A stretch of DNA of 64,000 nt from Lathyrus oleraceus (taxonomy: Eukaryota > Streptophyta > Magnoliopsida > Fabales > Fabaceae), in NCBI RefSeq assembly GCF_024323335.1, contig NC_066583.1:412808031-412872030 (forward strand), given 5' to 3'. Below the pieces are notes generated by a model. The model saw only the letters and a program-made list of their open reading frames with translations, did no database searches and had not been told where the DNA came from. This document shows positions 10,683 through 25,100 of this stretch, piece by piece (the stretch's first letter is position 1; each line of letters begins with the position of its first letter). A program made the translations under genes and the position numbers.

Positions 10683-12104
10683 TGTAGCGGGGTATTCGTT
10701 ACCATTAGAGATATTGACTAAATCCAAGGTAAATCATACAAGTCGAGTCGCCACCGCACTTCTATTTATCCAAAGGAATGGTTAGAAAGAGAACAAAAAC
10801 CTAAAAGTTTTATCGAATCAAAAACTAGTAAAAATGTCAGAGATCTGGGTAAGGGGGTTGGTTATGCAATGGGAAGGTGTTAGGCACCCAAAGCATCATA
10901 GGTACTCCTAGGGAGCCCTTTTCACATTTGTTGCAAAGGTTGTTGTTTTGTGAAAACTTATTTGTGCAAACATGATTGAAGGGATGAGATAAGCGTGTAT
11001 GTTTATCTAATGTACTACTTACTAAAAGAAGGGTCAAGAGAAAATGACTCGCACGGACGTCGCATCCACTGCATACGTATCTCATCTGAATCTGAGAATC
11101 AGAGTCTTCGTAGCTCGGCTACCTATGGGTTAAAGAGGAGTGTGCTCGCTAAGACATCGCGTCTTATGCCTACGTATCTCATCTGGGATGAAAATCAGAG
11201 CGAAACGTAGTTCGACCACCTATGGGGTAAGGGTTGTGTTTTGGGGTGAACGACGTTACTACGCAATCTACCGGATGCTCGACCTTTGGAAACTTACTCG
11301 CCTGTAGTAGAAGGAGATAACGTGTTCTTAGGAGAAGAAAAATCAATGAGTTTGGGGTGTTTAGGGATGCTCATGCAAAAAGGCAGTCCTAGATGAAGGA
11401 ACCGCGCTACCTTAAATGACATGCCACGAGAGGCTATATGAAACCTAAGAAATCGGTAGCATGCGGGAAAAGTAAAGGGATCGAGAGATCTACCGTACGG
11501 ATAAAGATCCGAAGTAATAGCAATTAGATAAACAAGAAACCCAAAGACTCTTCCAAGCTAAACACCATCAAAGAAAGCGAGTCAGTACAGGTAATCGGAA
11601 TAGACCTCTAGGTGGTACCCCACAAATAAAGTGGAACACCAAGCAAGCTATCCCTGCAAGAGTATGTGAGCCCTCACAAAACAAAACTCAACAAACAGGT
11701 TAGAGAAACAAGATAGGGTAATCAAGAGTTGCCCCCAAATCAAAATGTAACCACATGAATCATGCCATTAAAATTCGCAAAAAGCTCACAAAAAGCAACC
11801 AAGGGTAGGAGGCCTAAACCTCTTGTCAAACAAATGCACTAAAAGGGTATCAAAAATTTCAGGATGAAAGTATAAAGTAGTGGAAATAGAGCATACCTTA
11901 TTGGGGAGGATCGATTGAAATTGAATGGCACGGTTGGGTTTGCAAAGCACTCTTAGGGTTTATATGAGAGGGAATTGGTTCTTTGAAGATGAGTTCCCTT
12001 CAGTCTCTAGAGGTTGCTCTGAACTCTGTTAGCTCTTCTCTCACTATCTTTTTCCCAGCCAGGGTAATAGGAATAGAATGGCCTTTTGTTTCACTGAAAC
12101 TCTG

Positions 12105-12112
12105 AATTTATA
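12105..12112 (-). promoter_or_regulatory. R3 LTR candidate TATA box
   Basis: The minus strand reads TATAAATT in the middle of the LTR. R4, R6, R7 and R8 have TATA-like motifs in the interior of their LTRs. The start site is not known. Confidence 0.4.
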
Positions 12113-12313
12113 ACCTGATTTTTGTGGACCTGTGGGCTCAAATGAGAGAGGCCCAAGTCCAAAAAATTTCTGTTATATTTTATTTATTTATTTATTTATT
12201 TTATTTTATTTTATTTTTATTTTATTTTTTTAAACACGTGGGCTTCGCCTAGCGAGCATGACAGTTCAAGAAATTCCTCTAAGCGTAGGTGATTCTGGTG
12301 GCTTTTCTTGGGA

Positions 12314-12347
12314 CTCGCTAGGCGACACATTCTGCTCGCCTAGCGAG
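12314..12347. repeat. GC-rich inverted repeat in the R3 LTR
   Basis: Arms CTCGCTAGGCGA (12314-12325) and TCGCCTAGCGAG (12336-12347) are perfectly complementary over 12 bp around a 10-base loop. A related hairpin with matched changes in both arms is at 39539-39573 in the R8 LTR. Confidence 0.8.
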
Positions 12348-13647
12348 CATGACAGCTCATGAACAAACTTTTGCTCCTTCACGATTAACGTTTTGACTGA
12401 CGAATAGACCCCATTTGAACCTATTGGAAGTATCTCAAGCCATTCCCATGTGTTGACTGATCATCTAAACAGAACCCACAAAGTGTCTTGGATGATACTC
12501 AAGCTTCAAACAAAAGATGTTAGTGACACATTTTTGTGCTTTTGGTTAGTAAACAAAAGTAAGAAAAACAATGATGTATAATTCAAGCATGCTTGGTGAT
12601 CTCAAACCAATCACAAGGAGTCCCACCTGTAGCGGTGTATTCGTCACTTTATGATTTATTGACTAAATCAAAAGCAAAGCATACAAAGAATCGAGTCGCC
12701 ACCGCACTTTTATTTATCCAAAGGAATGGCTAAAAATCGAACAAAAGCCTAAGAAGTTTTACACATAGAAAACTAATGAAAAGATCAGAGATTTGGGTAA
12801 GGGGTTAATTACGCAATGGGAAGGTGTTAGGCACCCAAAACGTCATAGGTACTCCTAGGGAACCTCTTTTCACAACTTGTTATATGAAATGTTATTTGTT
12901 TATGAAATATTTATTGTGCAAACATGGATTGAAGGGATGAGAAAAGAATATACAAGTTATTATTTTTGTGTTTGAACGGATGAACCCGTTGCCTACGTAC
13001 CTTTCCATGGAAGGTAAGGATCAAAACGCCGTAGTTCGGCTAAAAGATTTCCAAAATATAACTGGATTGATTTTAAAACAAAAGCCCTAAGGTCTTTCGT
13101 TATCCACAGGAGAAAACTCAACCTTATACAAACAACAAGTCCACCATGTGAGAAAAGCTTCAACTTGCTAGTGAGGGGTTAACCCTATAATAAGCAAGGA
13201 AGTCTTACAATTCAATCACTAAGAACAAAAGGTGAGATTAACATCAACCAACTAGGATAAATCAAACCTATGGCTAATGTATGAAAACTTATCAAGAATG
13301 GACAAAGCCACAAAACAATTGAGTGAGTGAAATTAACCAATTAGGATTTATTCACAAAAGTGGTCAAGGTATGATTAGAATTCAATTCAGAAGAAGTATC
13401 ATGAAAATGAAGTTTGAAAATCAAAGGCCTAAGGCCTAGGTTTCTAGTTTGAAAAGAAATGAAAATGTTTGCACAATAGTTTTCAAGTTTCGGGTTAACA
13501 TGCAAATGGAGGTTTAAAGAAACAAAAGGTGGGAGGGTGAGGAAGTAAAACTTCTTAGATGTTCACCCCTTGAGATCATATGTAGATGATTCAAGTGATT
13601 CCTTTGGAATAAGGCAACAATGCAATAAGCAGATGAACAAAGTAAAT

Positions 13648-13905
13648 GGATACCGGATGCCAATCAATGGACTTATACCAATCTCCTAAAACAAAAGAAA
13701 CAATGATACCAGATGCCAATCAATGGACTTATACTAGTCTCACAAAACAAAATGGATACCGGATGCCAATCAATGGACTTATACCAATCTCCTAAAGCAA
13801 AGAAACAATGGATACCAGATGCCAATCAATGGACTTATACTAGTCTCACAAAACAAAGGAACTATGATACCAGATGTCAATCAATGGACTTACATTAGTC
13901 TCCTA
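13648..13905 (-). repeat. Tandem array in the R4 LTR, five units of about 50-57 bp
   Basis: Units start GGATACCGGATGCC or GATACCAGATGCC and continue with AATCAATGGACTTATAC. A degenerate sixth unit follows near 13920. The homologous array has about eight units in R5 (27886-28300) and four in R8 (37109-37310), so copy number varies between elements. Confidence 0.85.
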
Positions 13906-15825
13906 CCATATCATGGGAAACAACTGCCAAACAATGGGCTTATGCTTGCCTCCTCCATGGACAAAACCAAATTTTATAAAGTAATGAACAATGTTTATGA
14001 AATGATATACAAGTGATGATGTTAAATGCACAAATGCACACTCAAGCAAATATGCACAGATGAATCAAGTAAGCAGACAAACAAGTCAATTAGCACACAC
14101 TATATACAATCAATTAGGCTCAAGCAAGGTTAGACTTTACAGCCAACTGGAATGGGGTAATATGTGCTCTTAACCCTAACATTAAAAGTTAGGGTGAAGC
14201 AGATGAAATGGAGATGAGGGGTGTGCCTCATAGCTCTTATCCCTGGTCAGGGAGAGCTTTAAACAATGGAAAGTGTGGGAGTTCAGAAAGTTGGAACTCT
14301 TCTCCACAAATGGACTCTATAAGATCTTGGGTTATTATCCATAATGCATCAACACATTGTGTGAGCAAGGTGAATGACACACTGAATAGCAGGAGATGGA
14401 TTACACATCTCTTTTATTTGCCAATTGCCTCATAAGAGGACTTTTCCTTCTTGGCACAAAAATTAAACAATCACAAGCATTGCCTCTTAAGGAGGACTTC
14501 AGACAGGTGCCTACCAATAACAGTAGGTCTTCCAGACTACATGAAGATTAGAGATTATACCTAAGTGGTTAAGCAACCAAGCAAAGCAAAGTTCACAATG
14601 AACTTAAAGCAACTTAATTATCTGTGGAAACACTAAACAGATCAGTACAATACTCAGACAATCAGACAAACAGTCAATAAGCAACAAACAATCCCAATGT
14701 ACAAAATGTGTAAGCCAAAAGGCAAACTCAAATGAGTTAACATCAACCTACAAAACACACAAGTGTTAGTAATCAAAAACAAACATCAATACTCAAATGA
14801 TGGAGCATCATCAATTATGGAACTTGGATGTTCAACCTGAAATCAAAGCTCAAATGTAAGCCACAAACCACTAGGTCAAAGCCTAGGGTCAAAGATGGAG
14901 AAAAAATTTAAAACAGGAGCTGAAAGGTCTCATATCAAAATCAATCACCAAAAGCATTTCATGATCAATTGAAGTTCAAGGCAATTTTAAAGCTCAAATG
15001 TGATCAACATGAATGAAAAATTCAAATCAAAACAGAAATGATTCAAATAATTCCAACAAAATTCATGATCAGTCAAGACATTCATAACATGCATCACACA
15101 AAAAATCAGAAGCATTGGACATCATTTGGCATGGCAAACTCATCATACAAGTTGAACATCAAAAGGTGTGACACAAATTGTCACACCAAGTTAGCACAAT
15201 CATAAAATAGAATTGGTAATTGATAAAAATGCCAAACCAACACCAAAATGTCAAGCAATGTGCCTAGTTTCATCATGCAAAATTTCAAATCCATTGGATA
15301 AGAAATAAGCATTTCACAAAGGTATAAGCAAGGTAAGGTCAAATAAGGACACATGTTCAATCATTCTAGCACAAAACATTATCCAGCCAAGCACAACTTG
15401 TAAAATCATGATGATAAAAAACTAGGGAGAACAAGGATCACAATGCAAAAAACCAGGTATTTTTTGGATTAATTTTCAAATAGTTATGAATTTTCTAAGA
15501 TGAGAAAAATTAAAAAAAACACAAGCATAGTATTGGAAAGATGGAGGGAAAGTGGATAAAATGTGAAGGCATTTGAATATTTGCCACGGCTGGGAATCGA
15601 ATTCGGTATGCATTTGAACTGTTCAGCGCGTCAAGGTGCAATGCACGGTTTCATTTATTCACGTGGCAAGGTCAAAGCTGACGCGTCCAGGTCAAAACGT
15701 TTTGAACCAATGAAAATGCCAAGCAAGCGCATATGTGGACCAGTACATGTTAAATCCTAAACTAACACATGCAAATGCAGAAAACTGTTTCCAAAAGGAT
15801 CAAAAGCGTGGCCATAGGCAAGATC

Positions 15826-15854
15826 TTCATCTTCTTCCTCGTGAAGAAGATGAA
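15826..15854. repeat. Perfect inverted repeat in the R4 LTR
   Basis: TTCATCTTCTTC (15826-15837) and GAAGAAGATGAA (15843-15854) form a 12-bp perfect stem with a 5-base loop. It lies about 640 bases downstream of the candidate TATA box in the sense of element transcription. Confidence 0.8.
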
Positions 15855-16493
15855 CAGTAGCATGTTCATGCAATTCCAGAAAAAATGTTCCAGAAATCAA
15901 AATCAAGCACACAAACATGTTGTACATTCAAAGGAGATCACGAATCCATGCATAGCTAAGCTTAATTCCAAGTATCAAGATCAAATCGAACCAAACAATA
16001 TTCATACATGAAACTTTAACCTAGCCTAACTCAGTCAATATTGCATGAAATTACACGATTCAAAGCTCAGCATAACCAGGACAACAAGATCTACAATAAT
16101 ATCACAATAATTTTGAGAAATAGAGAGATCGAGTCATGACCTCTTGAAGAGCAGAAGTGGAAATCGTGCTTCACAAAGCTCAGCAATGCCTTACAGTTCC
16201 TCTACAATGATTATTGAGGTGATTGATGATGAATTGGAAGCTCAAGAACACCTGAATCCAGCAAATTTTGGAATCACCATGGATGTTCTAAGCTTCGAGC
16301 ATGCTTCAATGTGGCTCCAATTGCTTCAATTCCACGTGCAATTCTATTCCAAAATGCCTCAGGATCAAGAATCAACCAATAGAATATGCTCTTGTTTGAA
16401 GAAATTGCAAAAAGATTTGAGAGAAAAGTTTGGAGAAATTTGGATCTAGATCTGAAAAATGAATGTTCCTCCCTGAAAACAGTTATGATTACT

Positions 16494-16501
16494 CTTATAT
16501 A
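16494..16501 (-). promoter_or_regulatory. R4 LTR candidate TATA box
   Basis: The minus strand reads TATATAAG about 1130 bases into the LTR. The R8 box at 40343-40350 is at a similar distance (about 1150) from its LTR start, which supports a real promoter element. Confidence 0.55.
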
Positions 16502-17630
16502 TGCCTTGCTAATTATGCTGTAATCATGTTTAATCCAAATGCTAAGTGAGATTAACCAAATGAGGTTTATGTGCAAAAAATGGTTTTTCACCTTATGCAT
16601 GGAATGCATGTGTGAACAGTACACGAATTTCCCTCATTTTCACTTAAAATCCAATATTGGAACCAATGGTGATGGCAAAAAGTTCAAACCATGCACCAAA
16701 TTTGAATTTTAGAATTTCCCTCCAAAAAACCAATGAATTAACAAGTGATCATGTAATGACAATTCATGTAATGTGATGCATGATTTGGAAATTAGAGGTC
16801 AAGAGGAGAATAATGCAAAAAGAACCACCCATTTTGGAGCTTTGGTTGAAAAGTTATGTCCATTTGAAGTCCCATGCATACTTTGCCATGTTTTGATCAT
16901 ATCTCCTTAACCACACATGAGAAATTGATGATATTGGACTTTTTGGAAATGGGAGAGAAAGATCTACAACTTTAATGTTCAACAAAATTTAGTTTGAAGC
17001 TTTCTTGATGATATAATCTTGAGTTGAAGTTGGTCCAAAATCTTTCCATTTTTGGAAAGTTCAAATTATAGGTCACTTGCTATTTTTGGAAATTTTTGAC
17101 TGGACCTCAAATCCTTCAATGTGAATGTTTGAAATGTCAAATGAGACTTGTTTGAACATGAATGAAGTATTTCTAATCACTTCCCACCTCCAAATCCATA
17201 GTTGACTTTGCTATTGACTTTCTAGGTCTTCAGATGACTTGGGAATGTTCTGATGAAATTCAAGCCTCTACCATTTGGGATTTTGCTTAAAAATAACATC
17301 ATAGCTCATATGAACTCTTGTGAATGATTGTGGGATTCAAATCTCAAGAATGACCACCATCTATTGCTCAATGAATGCCTTGAATTTCCTTGACTGTTGA
17401 TTGCTTCATCTGCAAGACAAAGGTTAAATGACATATTTTTGTACTTTTGGTTAGTGATAGAAAGAAAAGCAATGACATACAAATGCAAGGAATGCTTGGT
17501 GATCAAGAATCACTCAAGAAAGATAACCAACCCATAGGGAAGGAAGCAAGGTGTCCAATGATCCTTGAGGCAATGCAATGATATGATATGATGCCATGAG
17601 GGATCTTAGGGACAAAATTGGGGTCTTACA

Positions 17631-17643
17631 GATGCCCCTATTT
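17631..17643 (-). other. R4 polypurine tract
   Basis: The minus strand reads AAATAGGGGCATC directly before the LTR start TGTAAGACC. It is identical to 41499-41511 in R8. Confidence 0.85.
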
Positions 17644-20600
17644 AAGGTCATTCTAGCCGGAGAAGTGAAGATTAAAATCTTCATCTCGACGCGGTAGAAT
17701 GGGCTTAAATAACAGTAATGAGACAAATTTTGGTCCCTAAGAGACCTCATGATGCAAATGTATGCATGCAAAAGAAACAAACTCTGTGGGGAATACTGGT
17801 CCACAAAGAAAAAATGATCCATCGGAGTAATACCCTCACCAGGAACAGAGACTCTAACAGGACTCTCATGGGGATAAGAAAAAGAAATGCGTGAGCAGGA
17901 CACGACTCTGAATTAGGGGAAACAGATGCTGCGTGAACAAGACACGACTGGACTAGAGACTTCACTAGGGATACTTCGGATGAAAATCCGGACTCGGACT
18001 GGGGAAAGATCCACACAGAATCTCCCTGCCGGGGAAAACTGCATATATTGGGGAAACCTCCAATACAGCACAAGGGCAAAATCACAACGGAAACTCCACT
18101 GGGGAATGTCTAACAAAGAGACTCTCCTGGAGAAAATCTGCAAGATGAGGTGTTACCGGCTACTGGGTAAAAAACTCAAAGAGACATGTGATCTGAACAC
18201 CGGTTACTGGGTGAAAGAACAACAAGCTCAGGAAGAATGAATATCTAAGACCGGTATAAGGGTGAGAGATATCAGTCAACCAAACATCTGAGAAAGACCT
18301 GCAAAAGGTACATCAACTCAGGAAAATCTGACTCCACAGGAGACCAAGGTCATAATAGGGAGGAGAAAGGAAGGAACACCAGGGATACCGGTTACTGGGT
18401 ATATAATAGGTGACCGACCAAAGCGTGAATTGGTATATATGCCAAAACACTCATCATCCAAAAGGAGGGCTTGAAAAAGCAAATCGACTTACAGGATGGA
18501 TATTCGACTCCACAACGGAAAACGAATCTTACTCAGCTGGGAAAAAACCAAAAAGCGCATGAGATATAATATCCATTACCGTCAAAACGTGGATAGTATA
18601 CTCGCATGAGATATATTATCTATTACCGTCAGAAAGTAGATAATATACTCGAAAAGGAAGAGACACCAGAGATACCGGTTACTGAGTATATAATACGTGG
18701 CCAACCGAAAACGTGAATTGGTATATATGCCAAAACACTCATCATCCTGAAAAGAGCAAAACGCAAACTTATCAAAGGATGGATATTCGATTCTACAAAG
18801 AATACGAAACTTACTCCGCTGGGGAAAATCAACAAAGGGTTCCAACCAAAGAGCGAATGAGATATATTATTCATTACCGTCAGAACGTGAATAATACACT
18901 CAAAAAAGGAAGAACAAAGAATATCCGATTCCACAAAGGGACACGAATCCTACTCGACTGGGGAAACACAACAGGCTTCGACTGAAGAGTGCATGAGATA
19001 TATTATCCATTAGCGTCAGAACGTGGATAACATACTCACATGGAAGATTATCCACAACCGGCTACTGGGTTAATAAAGGATAAATCAACCGAAAAGAAAG
19101 GCATCGGGATACCAAAACTAGGTATATAAAGATGACCGATCAAAGGGAGCAACAATCATTACCGGCAAAAGGGTAAATGAAAGAGGACTCACTAGGGATG
19201 CATTGATAAACATCAACGATCCAGGGAACAAATCATTGGCATACAGTGAAAGGACCCGCTGAGGATAAAATTGCTAGCATCCGGCAATTATCCACAAGGA
19301 AAGATCTACTGAGGATACAATTGCTAGCAAACGGCAATTACCCAAAAGAAAGAGGGAATATCAATATTGAATACTGGATGAAGATAACCACAAAGAGTAA
19401 CCATCATCGGTTAGGATGAACAATAAGGTTAACTCTGCAAAGGAGAGAAATTAGGATTTACAACTACCGAATATGGGGTAGAAGACCACAAAATCCACCA
19501 TCAACCAGAATGAACCACAACGGTTACCTCGGCTAGGGGATAAAAGTAGGGTTTATAACTACCGAATACATGGTAGAAAACCAACAACTCTCTGCGTGGG
19601 GAATGGAAGAATCACAACTCCGCACGAGAGAACACAAATAGGGTTTATAACAAACCACCAACTGCTGAGGAGCAAGAAAAAAGGATTTACGACTACCGAA
19701 TATGGGGTAGAAGACCATCGACTCTTGCTGAGGAACGAAAAGTTCACCAACACCTATTCCACAAAAGGGAAAAAAGGTATACAGGATTTACAACTACCGG
19801 ATACTAGGTAGAAAACCAACAACTCTCCTGAGGAATAAAAGGTATATAACCACAAATTCCGCCAAGAGGAGGGAACATAGGACTTACAACTACCGGTTAC
19901 TGGGTAGAGGCCCAAACTCCGCTGGGGATAAAAAGAATTTATTGCCGGTTTAATGGGCAATTCATTCATTTATTCCACAGGGAAGCACAAGAGACAGATG
20001 AAAAATGCCAATTCAGGATCAAACCAAAAAGGCAAACTGAATCAAGACTCATCCTAATGAGGATATAACTCAATAGGAAGATCCATCCCAATATATGTGT
20101 TGGGAGGAAACGGAAAAAACCGTCATCCACGAGGGTATATCTCAGTGGGGAATTGCAGAAGGAAAGACAAACACTTTCTGCTAATGGGGCTGACTCTATA
20201 TTGAGAGATTTAACACCCGACATCTGCTTGGAAAGATCTATTGGAGAGATCTATATCACCATTAGCAGGAGACAACAAACAAAAGATATATGGCAAAATG
20301 CAATCATGAATATCTGAATGTTGAAAGTATGCATGAATATGCGTAATTTATGTTTGATGAATGCTGACAAAACAAACATATCTAATACAAACAAATCCAG
20401 GAATCAAACGCCCGGTACTACACTTCCAGAGGATAACTCCAAAGAAAACCAACTGGAAAGCCAATCTGCTGGAGATCTATATGCTAAAAAGCAAAGATCT
20501 GCGGGGAAGCAAGAGGTCAGAGATGTCAAAGAAATCACAAAATCTCTGAGTGATGGATCACCAATCAACCCAACTAGGGAACAGAAGTTCACAACAAGCA

Positions 20601-22117
20601 GAAACTGCCACAAAAGCAAATCTGTTGGGGAGATGGGGAAATCCCGAGATTTCTACAGGGGATCCTCAGTATCAACTGGGAAACAAGAGTTCACTACACA
20701 AGCAAGAACTGCTGAAGAGAACAGAACACACAAGTAGAATATAGCCGCACAAGCAACTCTACTGGGGATATTGTCAGCCACTCCATTGGGTATAAACCCG
20801 TTGAGGGAAAATAGATCATACAAGTAGATTCTGCCACAAGCTACTCTACTGGGGATCACAAGCATCAGGAAATCTACAAGTCTATGGATGACAGATTACC
20901 AACCAGCCCAACTGGGGAACAGAAGTCTACAACAGGAAGAAACTGCCACAAAAGCAACTCTGTTGAGGATACCAACTCTGTTGAGGATACTGCAGGGAAA
21001 TCACAAAACTTCTGCAGGGAAACATCACAGATACAATCCACCATACCACAAATCTACTGGCGAATTATCTGAGGAAGAAAAGGAGAACTGGTGATCAACA
21101 CCAAATGCTGAACCTTCCTAGAAGCAACTATCAACCGCTGAGGAGGAAATAATCACTGCTCTGCTGAAGAGATAAGAGGTGAAAACCTCAACAAACGCTC
21201 TGATGGGGAGATATAGTATAGATGAAATATATCATACCAACAACTCCGCTGGCGACTATACTTAGGAAACAGACGAAAGTACCGGGATATCAATCCACCG
21301 ATTACCGAATCTTCCAAAAGGAAAACACCCATGCTGGGGAGAGAATATTGTTGGAGAGGATTGTGAAGTTCTCAACAAACACTCTGGTTGGGGAATAAAA
21401 TCTCAATAGAAGCTCTGCTTAGGGAACAACCCTAACAACAATCTGGAGAAAGAGGATACAACCAATGCCAGGAATATGAACAAATGTCTTACCTTGTTGG
21501 AAATCATGCCACCCTTGGGAGAGCACTGAGAAATTCTTAAGTATCCTTTCATCATTGTGAATGTTCACTTTGTTTAAAACAACAATTTTGAAAAATTTAT
21601 TTGTTTAAAACAATGACATTTTATCAATTAAAACATGCAAAACATTTGTTGGATTGAAACAAATAAGAGTGCAAATAATTGGATAAAAGCTCAAATTGAT
21701 TTGATGGAATGGTAGTCTGCAAATGGCAAGACTCCATAGATCTGTACAAATTTGAAATCAGTGATATATATTGGAAGAGGGCTACATTGAACATAATGAT
21801 CCTTTCTCTACCAATTTGAATTTCGATGTATTCGAAGCTTCAGTTGACGACGAATCGAAAATCTCTGACGAACAGACAGCTGCAGAACAGAAAGTCTTGT
21901 CAGGATGCAGTTACTTGCCATATCCCTAATTTTTGCCTAGATTGCCCTAGGGTGAGGTACTCAATCTAGCGGGATGCAAATACATTTTTTTCAAGTCTCT
22001 AATTTTTGCTTGGATTGCCCTTTCGGGTTCTCCACCGAGACGCTCATTTTTTTCCTAAGCCGCCCTTTCGGGTTTTCAACTTAGCGAGCTATTCTGTTTT
22101 TCTTTTACTCTTTTTCT
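17644..22117 (-). repeat. R4 3' untranslated tail (4.5 kb) with three hairpin families
   Basis: This has no coding frame and is homologous to 41512-45705 in R8. It contains a tandem pair of large units (about 18363-18654 and 18655-18906). Stem-loops with an 8-base loop occur at 18153-18170, 18198-18213, 18385-18402, 19159-19176, 19464-19481, 19559-19576, 19693-19710, 19794-19811 and 19890-19907. Hairpins with a 14-base loop occur at 18565-18600, 18612-18647, 18863-18898 and 18999-19034. AATTGC/GCAATT hairpins lie at 19263-19293 and near 19313. The stretch 20300-21540 is GGGGA-rich on the plus strand. The stretch 21540-22117 is the pol-proximal part shared with R1 and R8. Confidence 0.8.
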
Positions 22118-25100
22118 TTAGGCAAAGTATTTCTTGACTGCATCTGAATTCATAGGGCGAGTGAAATCCTCCCCATCCATTATTGTAAGCACCAAAGCTC
22201 CGCCTGAAAAGGCTCTCTTAACAACATATGGACCTTCATAGTTTGGAGTCCACTTGCCCCTGGAATCGGGTGCGGAAGACAAAACTTTCTTGAGCACGAG
22301 GTCACCTTCTCGGAACACACGAGGCTTGACCTTCTTATCGAATGCTTTCTTCATTCTCTGCTGATATAACTGACCATGGCACATGGCAGTCAATCGCTTC
22401 TCTTCAATCAAGTTCAGCTGGTCGTAACGACTCTGAATCCATTCAGCATCAGTCAACTTGGCTTCCATCAAGACTCTCATTGATGGGATCTCCACCTCTA
22501 CTGGGAGAACAACCTCCATGCCGTAAACAAGAGAAAAAGGGGTTGCCCATGTTGAAGTGCGGACAGATGTACGATAACCATGCAAAGCAAATGGCAGCAT
22601 CTCATGACAATCTTTGTACGTAACAACCATCTTCTGGATAATCTTCTTGATATTCTTGTTAGCAGCTTCAACAGCCCCATTCATCTTCGGTCTGTAAGGA
22701 GAGGAATTATGGTGTGCAATCTTGAACTCAGCGCACAACTCTTCCATCATCTTGTTATTCAAATTAGATCCATTATCAGTAATGATCTTATCTGGCACAC
22801 CATAACGGCAAATCAGCTGATTCTTGATAAACTTCACGACCACCTGCCTGGTCACGTTCGCATATGATGCGGCTTCAACCCATTTGGTGAAGTAATCAAT
22901 TGCTACGAGAGTAAACCTGTGTCCGTTGGACGCTTTTGGTTCAATCATGCCGATCATGTCGATTCCCCACATAGAGAAAGGCCATGGTGATGAAATCACA
23001 TTCAGAAGTGTCGGAGGAATATGAATCTTGTCTGCATAAATCTGACACTTGTGGCATTTCTTAACATATTTGCAGCAGTCAAACTCCATTGTCAGCCAAT
23101 AGTAGCTTGTTCTCAGCATCTTTCTAGCCATGGCATGTCCATTGGAATGAGTACCAAATGAACCCTCATGGACCTCAGTCATCAACAGGTTTGCTTCGTG
23201 TCTATCCACGCATCTGAGCAAAACCATGTCAAAATTTCTCTTATATAGCACTTCACCACTGAGGTAGAAACTGCCTGACAACCTTCTTAAAGTTTTCCTA
23301 TCTTTCATAGATGCCCCAGGCGGGTAGACCTGGTTCTGGAGGAAATTCTTGATATCAAAATACCAAGGCTTATCATCTTTGACTTCTTCAACTGCAAATA
23401 CGTGAGCTGGTCTATCCAAGCGCATCACGGTAATGTTGGGGACTTCATTCCAATACTTGACCACAATCATTGAAGCAAGCGTAGCAAGTGCATCTGCCAT
23501 CCGATTATCTTCTCGAGGAATATGATGAAAGTCAACTTTTGTAAAGAACGTTGAAATCCTCCTCGCATAATCTCTATACGGGATGAGTCCAGGCTGATTC
23601 GTCTCCCATTCACCCTTGATCTGATTGACAACTAGGGCCGAATCACCATACACATCAAGATGCTTGATCCTTAAATCAATACATTCTTCCAGTCCCATAA
23701 TACATGCCTCATACTCAGCCATATTATTCGTGCATTTGAAAGTTAGCCTTGCTGTAAACGGAATATGTGTGCCATGAGGAGTAATGATTACTGCCCCAAT
23801 TCCATTTCCATACTGATTTACAGCACCATCAAACACCATCGTCCATCTGGAACCAGGTTCCGGACCTTCATCACAATCTTTCATTTTCAAATACAGAATC
23901 TCCTCATCTGGGAAGTCGTACTGAACAGACCGATGATCTTCAATCGGCTGGTGCGCCAAATGGTCAGCCAAGATACTACCTTTGATAGCTTTCTGAGCTC
24001 GATACTCGATATCATACTCAGACAACAACATCTGCCAACGGGCAATCCTCCCAGTTAAAGCAGGCTTCTCGAAAATATATTTGATTGGATCCATTCGGGA
24101 TATCAACCAAGTTGTATGATTTGTCATGTACTGGCGCAAACGCTTAGCAGCCCAAGCCAAAGCACAACACGTCTTCTCAAGCATTGAGTATCGAGACTCA
24201 CAATCAGTAAACTTCTTACTGAGGTAGTAGATAGCAGATTCCTTCTTCCCTGATTCGTCTTGCTGGCCCAGTACACAACCCATCGAGTCTTCAAGAACAG
24301 TCAGATACATGATCCGAGGTCTTCCTTCTACAGGCGGAGACAAGATCGGAGGTTCAGACAGATACTCTTTGATACTGTCGAAAGCTTTCTGGCAATCCTC
24401 GGTCCAATCATGAGATTGATCTTTCCGGAGGAGCTTGAATATCGGCGCACATGTGGCAGTCATGTGGGATATAAATCTGGAAATATAGTTCAAGCGGCCA
24501 AGAAAACCTCGGACTTGCTTCTCAGTTTTGGGTGCAGGCATCTCTTGTATTACTTTGACCTTTGCAGGATCAACCTCAATACCTCTCTCGCTGACAACAA
24601 AACCCAACAACTTGCCAGAACGGACTCCAAATGTACATTTGTTCGGATTCAGGCGAAGTATGTACTTTCTCAAATGCTGAAAAAGCTTCAACAAATGCTC
24701 AACATGTTCAACTTCCGTTCGGGACTTAGCAATCATATCATCAACATAGACCTCTATCTCCTTGTGCATCATATCATGAAACAAGATAGTCATAGCATGT
24801 TGATACGTGGCTCCGGCGTTCTTCAACCCGAAGGGCATCACTCGATAACAGAATGTTCCCCAAGGTGTGATGAATGTTGTCTTCTCCATATCTTCGAGTG
24901 CCATCTTAATTTGATTATAACCAGAAAATCCGTCCATAAATGAGAAGACTTTGAATTTAGCTGTATTGTCTACCAACATATCAATGTGTGGTAGAGGAAA
25001 ATCATCTTTCAGACTAGCTTTATTCAAATCTCTGTAATCAACACACATACGGACTTTTCCGTATTTCTTAGGCACAGGCACAATGTTGGCCACCCATAGA

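Larger units (their letters stand above)
10683..12627 (-). repeat. R3: LTR of a shorter Ogre-related element, 5' end missing
   Basis: On the minus strand the LTR ends at 10683 with ...CCGCTACA, the same terminus as R4, R5 and R8. The preceding bases GCCGT (10678-10682) would be its target duplication. The high end is cut at 12627 by the R4 LTR. There its sequence matches the first part of other LTRs (the ATCACCAAGCATGC block), so only roughly 100 bp seem to be missing and the full LTR would be about 2 kb. It contains an ATTTT/TTTAT-rich tract (12178-12232), a candidate TATA box, and a GC-rich inverted repeat at 12314-12347 with a further GCCTAGCGAG copy near 12248. No coding sequence is seen. 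Confidence 0.82.
12628..17630 (-). repeat. R4 3' LTR (5003 bp, complete)
   Basis: The minus strand begins TGTAAGACCCCAATTTTG at 17630, next to the purine tract, and ends ...CACCGCTACA at 12628. The length fits Ogre LTRs, which run to several kb. Contents in transcription order: an AT-rich U3, a TATA-like box at 16494-16501, a hairpin at 15826-15854, and a tandem array at 13648-13905 near the 3' end. I see no coding region in these 5 kb; short open frames are scattered and not conserved with R8. Confidence 0.9.

Noticed and set aside
12178..12232. ATTTT/TTTAT-rich tract as a possible matrix-attachment or origin element
   Set aside because: Simple low-complexity DNA inside an LTR; nothing else supports a function.
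24260..24943. Long plus-strand open frame of 227 codons opposite R4 RT, with a similar one at 56519-57253
   Set aside because: Both are antisense shadows of the conserved pol coding sequence; their similarity follows from homology of the sense strand.
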